A stretch of DNA of 64,000 nucleotides, from assembly GCA_033239525.1 (NCBI GenBank), contig BSYO01000024.1, positions 13,139,268-13,203,267 of the forward strand, written 5' to 3'. Under the pieces are notes generated by a model, which searched no databases, was not told where the DNA came from, and worked only from the letters and a program-made list of their open reading frames with translations. Made by a program: the position numbers and the translations under genes. Each line of letters begins with the position of its first letter. Within the stretch, counting starts at the first letter, position 1. Source of the stretch: Nepenthes gracilis (lineage: Eukaryota; Streptophyta; Magnoliopsida; Caryophyllales; Nepenthaceae). Positions 57,330-64,000 of the stretch are shown here, one piece after another.

Positions 57330-59214
57330 ACGACTCCTTCCGTTGTCGAGATTGCCTCTGTGATCACCCCTTGTGAGGTGAGAGAGTTGTACGTGGAGTT
57401 CAACATTCCATGTGAGATCGTCCCTGTGATGCCCAGATAGCACGACAGGGCCTACTTTCCTCCTCGGAGCTGCATCACCATGTAAGAGGCTCACCTAAGG
57501 AGTGGGTTTTGCCTCCTCATTCCAGAGGAGCTGTTGAACATCTTAACAACGCTCCCAGTTCCCATCGCATGGCCCCACGCCAATGCCGTGCACTTTCTCT
57601 GCATGCTTTGCATCTTTCTGCACCAGCATTCAAGGATACTAACGAAGGAGGCGGTTAGGGTAATATTTTGATTCACCCAGAATGGGAACTGGATCTCCCA
57701 TTCTCCCAAAGACCTTCTTGTCAATGAGGCCATCTACGATTCGCTGAAGAATTAGAAGAACCGTTACTCCTTCGTGCGCATTGGTGACTCATGGCCCTTG
57801 TCCCGGGATTAGGGCAAGGTCGCCAGGATTTTCACCAGGATGCCCAAGAGTGATGAGGTGGAGGCCGTGGAGCCACTGCTGGCGTTGGTGAGGTAATACC
57901 CTAACGAGTTCAGGAGGGATCATCTGGTTTCTAGAGGGAAAGTCAAGAAAGCTCATTGGGGGCCTCCTTCTCCAGTCCAAAAGCTTAGACTGCCACCGGA
58001 TGTCTCTTGGCGCAAGAGGAAGGTTGGCGCCATTTCCATCGATGCAGCCAGTGCACCTTCCACCGGCAATCCTCCCACAGTCTAAGGCGAAAGAGGGTTG
58101 GGATGTTAGTGCCTTCTTCTTCCTCATCCTCCACAGAGCTGGATTACATAATAGCCAAATGACTTGCTAGAGCCAGAGAGCGCTCTGGAGTAGAGTTGGC
58201 TGTGGAGGAGTATGAGGCCATGTTGCACACCATCGCAAGTGGTGTGGTCATTACGCTACCACAACCAATGGGTTTGGCGGCGCAAATCACACCGACCAAG
58301 CAGCCACCTGCAACCGCCAGGAAGGAGTGGACTGATAAGCTGCAAGCTGAGTTGGAGAAGCCAGCCTTGGAGCCGCTTCCTGCGCCTGATGAGCCAAACA
58401 TTGGAGAGCCGCTTCCTGAGCCCATTGAGCCAGCCGCTAGAGAGCTTTTTCTGCCTGATGAGCCAACCACCGGAGAGCTTTTTGCTCCTGATGAACCAAC
58501 TACCGGAGAGGTTTTTGAGGCGGTTGACCTTAGTGCTGAGTTGGAAGAGGAGATTGCTGCTGAGACTCCAGCAGAGCATGCTGAGGTGGCTGTCACTTCT
58601 AATCCTCCAACACCAGCTCTAAGGTCACGGAGTAGGCCAGAGAGGAGACAACGAGAAGTCTAGTTGGTAATTTTTTGAAGCTTCCCTTCTTTTCTTCCTT
58701 TTCCGTTGTGGTTCAACTCCTTTAATTTCTAGCAGAAAGAAAAAGTTATGGGCCCATGGGCAAGGCACTGCGTCAATGGGACCTGGAGATCTAGGATTGG
58801 GAGGAGGAGATTGCCTTGTTCGAGGAGGAGGTGGACCTATTAAAGGTCCAGCACCAGAAGGAGAAGGTCGCTCTCCAGTCGGAATTGTCTGAATTGAGAG
58901 TAAGAAATACGAGACTGGAAGAGCAGGCTCCCAAGACTGCAAGGCATACCGACAAGCTCCTGAGAAAGATAGCCTTATTAGAGAATGAGCTATCCACTTA
59001 CATACTTCCTCATGAGGTCTTTCAAGCGCTGTGGTCACGGTTATGGGAAGGCTTTGACAGCAGTCGCCGCATTGTCCATATGGTGGATCTTGATTTTCCC
59101 ATTGGTGTCATTGACCCTGTGAACCGTGCTGCTCAGCAACGTGAGAGTCTTGTGGATCAGTCCCAGAGTGTGCAAGGGCCACTCCCGCCTCCTCCTGGGA
59201 GCTCTGCTCCTTAG
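57330..59214 (+). pseudogene. Antisense ORF of the Tat element (gypsy-type transposon protein-like)
   Basis: On the plus strand, opposite to pol, a frame with a few stops reads EVRELYVEFNIPCEIVPVMP, then segments like SGFCLLIPEELLNILTTLPV and KNRYSFVRIGDSWPL, and continues in the clean frame 58,196-58,663. That part is Pro/Glu-rich with repeats of PDEPTTGELF. After a break it resumes at about 58,735-59,214 as a coiled coil (FEEEVDLLKVQHQKEKVALQ). A splice-like GT...AG pair (58,669 and 58,732) lies between the last two parts. The layout recalls the plant 'putative gypsy type transposon' proteins (Pfam Transposase_28, from memory), known as additional antisense ORFs in Tat elements. Its function is unknown. 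In-frame stops at ~57,436 and ~57,482 mark decay. Confidence 0.6.
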
Positions 59215-59649
59215 ATTTTGTGCCCCTTATTTTTTACCTTTTGATGTAATTTGTAAGAATAATTTTGCCATTAATAAAATAATTATTTTACCAACATACT
59301 GTATTTCATGACTTCCCTTTCATTAGCTGTTCCTTTAGTTGTTTGCCCTTTGTATTAGCCGGCCTACTTGGTGCATCTTGTACAAGTTGGTCGTCCGTCC
59401 CGCAACATTGGAGACATTTTCCATGCTCTCAGATGGACTTAAATCCTCAAGGACACATCAGGGTGAATTTTGAAGTAATATCAAGCCGATCGTGAGTTGA
59501 AGCTTGAGTAGCACTACCCATGTTTGATCTTGGGCGGCCGATTTTGGACGAAGCACTTGCTCTTGGGATATTAACCATGGGGGATTGACAGTGTTAACTC
59601 CTGATAGAGGATGTCGTCACCCGTGCCGTTTAAGCCCTCTAAAGTTTAG

Positions 59650-59815
59650 AGTTAGACCGCATACGGACCACTTAAATGACCAAGATTTAATTCGACTACT
59701 TATGGCCACCTGGATGACCAGGATTTAATTTGACCGCTTATGAGCCGCCTAAATGACCAGGGTTTAATTCAATCGCTTATGAACCGCCTGAATGAATAGG
59801 GTTTAATTGCAAACG
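59650..59815. repeat. ~45-bp tandem repeat, about four units
   Basis: Units have the form 'cgcttatgagccgcctaaatgaccagggtttaattc' with variations. They are followed by 'ctgacttaggggcaatttaggtcat', which is shared with the first Tat element at ~53,935. Confidence 0.8.
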
Positions 59816-60004
59816 GATGAAAACCCATCTGACTTAGGGGCAATTTAGGTCATTTATTTCATGCAACCTGCAAACAAGTGTTCATATGGAAGAAAAAGAG
59901 AGAAATGACATAATGCAAGTGAAAAAGAACTTTTCTTTTAGTAACGATAATGTAAGGTTACAAAATGTGCTTATGCCACACAAATGACCTACTTGGGTCC
60001 TCAC

Positions 60005-61257
60005 TGGAAGTAGCGCTTTAAGTGGATCGCGTTCCACATCCGAGGGACTAATTTGTCATTCTGGATTCGGAGTTTGTATGTTCTGTTCCGTAGGATGACT
60101 GAGACTAGAAAAGGGCCTTCTCAATTAGGAGAAAACTTATTCCGGTTAGTGGTCTTAACCGTAGCCTCTATACTTCACAAGACCAAGTAGCCAACTTCGA
60201 ATTATCATGCTTTCACTTTTTTATTATAATAGCGGGCGGCTCGTTATTGGTAGGCTACAATTCGCATCCTGGTAATATCCGGGGCTTCCTCCTACAAGTC
60301 TAGGTGTTCCATGAGCTTTTGAAAATTACCCAGTGGGTCAAAAGCTTTGATCCTTAGATTTAGGAGCCCAATCTCAACCGAAATTACTGCTCTAATCCCA
60401 TAGTAAAGACTGAAGGGTGACTTGTGAGTTGGTTTTTATAGTTGTCCGATATGACCACAGGATAGAGGGCAGCTTGTTGACTCAGGAACTCCCTGCGTCC
60501 TCCAGTTTAGTCTTCAAACCGTGGAGTAGAGTACGGTTGGTGACCTCCACTTATCCGTTTGCTTGGGGGTATGCCACCGAAATAAATACCAATTTGATGC
60601 CGAAATTGGTGCAATATTTGGTGATGCATTTCTCCGAGAATTAGGTTTCGTTGTCAATTACGATGACCATGGGAATGCCGAATCTGCACACTATACTCTG
60701 GCGGATAAATTCTAAAGTATTGTGCTTGGTGATCTTGGCCAGCGGAACGGCCTCAACCCACTTAGTGAAGTAGTCAATGCTTGTGATAATAAACTTTCTT
60801 TGCCTAGTCGCGATGGGAAATAAGTTGAGAATATCGACCCTCATTGCGCAAAAAGCCAAGGCATTTCAATGGATCTCAACTCAGCAGGTGGCTGGTGGTA
60901 AAAATTACAATGGAGCCGGTAATTCTCACACTTCTTCACGAACTCCAGGGCGTCCTTCTTCATCGTTGGCCAGTAATACCCCTGGCATATGGGTTTGAAT
61001 GCTAGGTTCTTACCGCCTATGTGTGATCTACATATTCCAATGTGGATTTTGCTCAAACCGTAGTTAGCTTTCTCGGGAGTAAGGCACCGCAGGTACGGAG
61101 TTGAGTAGCCACGGCGATAGAGCCGTTCATCGACTATGGTGTACTGGCCGACCGTCTTTTTGATTTGCTTAGCTTCATCTGCGCTCTTTGGCAGTGCTCC
61201 GTCCACCAAATATCTCCAATAAAGTGTTATCCAATTTTTGGCGTCGGAGACTTGCAT
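60005..61257 (-). pseudogene. Tat integrase remnant
   Basis: On the minus strand the zinc-binding region runs from 61,257 (RRGYSTPYLRCL, later CQGYYWPTMKKDALEFVKKC). The core follows with FIITSIDYFTKWVEAVPL (~60,780), IDNET (~60,642, where DNGT is usual), and PQANG*VEVTNRTL (~60,570), which holds the catalytic Glu and a CAA-to-TAA stop. The C-terminal part includes FEVGYLVL, NEGPF-like, and MWNAIHLKRYF ending ~60,007. It would insert the DNA copy. The stops make it inactive. Confidence 0.85.
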
Positions 61258-61409
61258 CGCTTCCTATTCCTTTATATTGAGAGTGTTCAAAACCTCACTC
61301 ATATCCTCGAGTACTACTCTGGATTGTTAGCCGCCGCTGCTCTGACAAATTGGTCGGCCTTTCAGTTCTCAGTTCTAGGTACGTGGACTAGGTTAAACTT
61401 GTCAAATCT

Positions 61410-61868
61410 CTATATGGCATCCTTCGCCTTGGCTAGGTATTTAGCCAAGAGAAGGTTACACACCTCAAAACTCTCGCTGACTTGGTTAACAACTAGCTCC
61501 GAGTCGCTGTAAACGGTTAACCGCCTACCTAAGCACTTTTTGGCTACCCGTAATCCGGCCAATAGAGTTTCGTATTTGACAACGTTATTAGTGGCAGAAA
61601 AGTCGAGTTTAAGGGAGTATTTCACCTTAAATCTATCTGGGGTACTTAGGACCACTCCAGCACCACTACCTAAACTCGTGGACGAATCGTCCATGTTGAG
61701 AACCCATTCCGACTCTTCTGGATGGTGGCCTGTGTCCTCTGTGGGGTGCTCATCGACAATTGGGGTCTTGATATCGATGATGAAATTTGCTAGGGCCTGC
61801 TTCTTATTGGCTAGTCTGGGCCGAAATTTAATATCAAACTCTCCAAACTCGATGGTCCACTTAACCAA
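61410..61868 (-). pseudogene. Second (archaeal-like) RNase H domain of the Tat element
   Basis: An open frame of 152 codons contains WVLNMDDSSTSLGSGAGVVL, then KYETLLAGLRVAKKC and TVYSDSELVVNQV, the pattern of the extra RNase H domain in Tat pol. The first and third acidic sites are present. The Glu usually found in the NEAEYEALLAGL motif appears as NNVVKYETLL, so one catalytic residue is probably lost. Confidence 0.75.
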
Positions 61869-61879
61869 CTGTCTGAAAA

Positions 61880-63060
61880 TGTCAGATTTCTAAAGGATTC
61901 CCTTCAATGGCTGGTCGGTCAGGACAACCACGTGATAGCCTAAAAATACGGTCTCAGCTTGCGGGCTGAGAAGACAAGCGCCAAAGCCAGTTTCTCAACA
62001 CGCGGGTAGCATATCTTTGCACAGGTTAACGTCTTGCTCACATAGTAAATCGACTATTGAAAGTCGGAGTCTTGGCAAATAAGAACAAAGTTAAGAGCCA
62101 CTTCTGATACCGCTAAGTAGAGGTATAGCTCTTCTCCGTCCCTGGGTGATATTAGCAACAGCGGACTGGCCAAGTACTGCTTCCACTCGTCGAAGGCCGC
62201 TTGGCACTCTACAGTCCACTGGAAGCCGTTTGCTTTAGTCCCCCTCAAAGCCTTAAAGAAAGATTGATACTTATCCCCCGACTTTGCCAAGATGTGATTC
62301 AAGGCTGCTAGTTGTCCGAATAGCCTCTGGACTTCCTTGATGCTCCGCGGCGGAGACATGTCCGTGAGGGCTTTGATCTTCTCAGGGTTTGCTTTGATCC
62401 ATCATTAAGAGATAATGAAACCCAGGAACTTCCCTGAGGATACTCCGAAGATGCATTTTGAAGAATTTAACTTTATCTAATGCACGCGGAGTACCTCGAA
62501 GGACTCAGTCAAATCACGAATATGGTCACTGGTGGTCTTACTCTTGATGAGCATGTCATTGATGTACACCTCCATATTGCGGCTGATCTGCCTCTCGAAT
62601 ATCTTGTTCACGAGGCTTTGATAGGTGGTGCTTGTGTTCTTCAAACCGAAAGGTATGACCCTATTACAGTAGGTGCCTTAGTCTGTCATAAATGAGGTGT
62701 ATTTTTTGTCCTCGGGGCTCATCCTATCTGGGTTGTAATCGAGTATGCGTCCATAAAGCTCAATAACTCTTATCCATAAGTCAAGTCCACCAACAAATTG
62801 ATTCTGAGTAAAGGGAAGCTGTCTTTTGGGTAGGTTTTATTGACGTCGGTGAAATCAACGCACATCCACCACTTTCCATTACTTTTCTTTACCAGGACAA
62901 CGTTAGGGAGCCAATTCGAGTACTGAACTTCTCTGATGAAGCCGGCATCGAGAAACTTCTTTACTTCTTCCTGGATGGCGAAGAGTTTCTCCACTAATTG
63001 GTTCCTCTGCTTTTGTCTGATCGGTTTACGGTTGGGATCGAGACCTAACTTGTGGACCAT
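61880..63060 (-). pseudogene. Tat reverse transcriptase and first RNase H remnant
   Basis: It starts HKLGLDPNRKPIRQKQRN (63,054) and runs through GFIREVQYSNWLPNVVLVKK and CVDFTDVNKTYPKDSFPL. The catalytic box near 62,570 reads VYINDMLIKS where YVDDM is expected (GAC to AAC), so the first catalytic Asp is lost. The connection region 62,359-62,054 (RSIKEVQRLFGQLAALNHILA) is open. RNase H continues towards 61,880 with interruptions. Confidence 0.85.
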
Positions 63061-63173
63061 TCTCCAGCCGGGATCCTAAGCATGTCAGTGGGTGTCCATG
63101 CGAAGATATCAGCATTCTATCTCAAGAACGCTATCAACTCATCGCACAATGATCCGGTGAGTGAGTCCCCAAT

Positions 63174-63860
63174 CTACACACACTTCTCCGGGTCCTCTAG
63201 ATTTAGTGGTACTAGGTCAGTTGCTTCGTCGGGTTGCACCTGCTGCAACGTTGTCTCGTCTCGGTGGTGCAATTCTCCCATAGGCCGTCCACTGCTACTT
63301 GGCGCAATTTGGAACATGTAACATGTCCACCCAGTCACTTGGTCACTCAACACTTCGCCGATACCGCGTGCTGTTAGAAACTTTATTTTTAAATGCGGAA
63401 TCGAAGTGACAGCTCTGAACGTTGTTAGGCACGACATGCCTAAGATAGCGTTGTATACAGAGGGCATGTCAACGACTAAGAAGGTGAGTGTACGACTCGT
63501 TGTTCTGGGGTACGTGCTTAGGATGACCTCAAACCGTATCGTTCCTTTGACTGCCATGAGCTCATTGTCTAAGGCTGTACAGTGGCCTTTCGACAGGTTT
63601 TAGTTGGTTCTTTTTTAATCTAAGTTTAAAGAAAGTATCAAGATAGAGCAAATCTTTAGAGTTTTCATTATCAATGAAAACCCGTTTCAGTTGGTAATCC
63701 ATATTACCATCCGAAATAAGTGCAAATATAATAAGGGGATCGGCGTATGGGGAAGTTACATGATTTTTATCACTATCACTAAAACTAATGACATTTTCTT
63801 TTGTCTTCTACTTCTTCCGCCCAACTTGTCGTTCCTTGTAATCTGCTTGGGTCTTGGCTG
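63174..63860 (-). pseudogene. Tat protease remnant
   Basis: The minus strand reads ...YQLKRVFIDNENSKDLLYL at ~63,700-63,640 and then the frame 63,557-63,174 (TLTFLVVDMPSVYNAILGM). The aspartic-protease site, normally IDSGSS, is IDNENS, so the DSG triad is lost. Upstream lies a gag/protease linker to the window edge, with no intact frame. Confidence 0.75.
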
Positions 63861-64000
63861 GTCGGGTCGTGATCATGTTGACCATGCCAACCGTAACCCA
63901 ATTTCGTGGTTGGGATGGATTTGGTCCTTCCCCGTTTAAAGTACTAGAACTCTACCCAAGGTTCCTGACGAACCTAGTGAGATGGCCCCTTCGGATGAAC

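Larger units (their letters stand above)
55614..64000 (-). mobile_element. Tat-lineage Ty3/gypsy element, 3' part, cut by window edge
   Basis: Read on the minus strand, the region holds protease, RT, RNase H, a second RNase H-like domain and integrase (63,800 down to ~60,005). A long non-pol region with an antisense ORF follows, then the 3' LTR, ending near 55,614 (GGGACA on the minus strand). The double RNase H and the antisense ORF between pol and LTR are features described for the Tat lineage. The LTR carries a minus-strand TATA box (CTATAAAA, 56,102-56,095) and the 'acttgagcgttgggg' phrase. The LTR inner edge and the 5' half are not defined. Multiple stops show the copy is dead. Confidence 0.85.

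Noticed and set aside
58144..58596. 150-codon Ser/Gly-rich frame on the minus strand
   Set aside because: It is the complement of the better supported plus-strand frame 58,196-58,663. Its repeats arise from the repetitive PDEPTTGE segment.

Overview
The window is nuclear DNA of a flowering plant, most likely a eudicot. The evidence is spliced genes with plant-type introns, plant-specific protein families (a TRM/DUF4378 protein, a PLS-class PPR protein, a small C2 protein) and plant LTR-retrotransposon lineages (Ty1/copia, Reina-like chromovirus, Tat). The species cannot be told from the sequence. The left 46 kb is very AT-rich. The right 17 kb is clearly richer in G+C and is almost all retrotransposon.

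Layout. 1-15,230: old repeats and AT-rich filler with no intact gene. It holds a ~0.85-kb direct-repeat pair plus a diverged third copy, LTR-like debris, two related pseudogene scraps and an orphan promoter/leader at ~12.9-13.2 kb. 16,180-36,963: one large plus-strand gene of the TRM/DUF4378 family, with six coding exons and probably a 5' leader exon at ~16.2-17.4 kb. A decayed copia element (18,455-23,791) lies in the presumed leader intron. A decayed Reina-like element (25,716-31,208, perfect 5-bp target duplication) fills coding intron 2. Exon 3 contains a reading-frame break or an unusual small intron. 38,303-41,515: a minus-strand five-exon gene for a single C2-domain protein, convergent with the TRM gene. 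44,162-46,099: a minus-strand intronless PPR gene.

46,716-55,519: a non-autonomous, minus-strand Tat-like element with target duplication AATGA. One LTR was later hit by a 2.9-kb solo LTR with its own target duplication, GAAGC. The interior has no pol. It holds an 86-bp minisatellite that is open in all three frames of the minus strand. 55,614 to the right edge: the 3' part of a second, longer Tat element, also on the minus strand. It has degraded protease, reverse transcriptase, two RNase H-like domains and integrase, then an antisense (plus-strand) ORF region between pol and the 3' LTR. The two Tat elements share the sequence just downstream of pol, which suggests an autonomous/non-autonomous pair.

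The three host genes show no functional link to each other. The most interesting points are the nested and paired Tat elements with ORF-supporting minisatellites and an antisense gene, and a cytoskeletal gene whose introns have grown through element insertion. Everything rests on reading the sequence. Family names come from recognised motifs, not searches.
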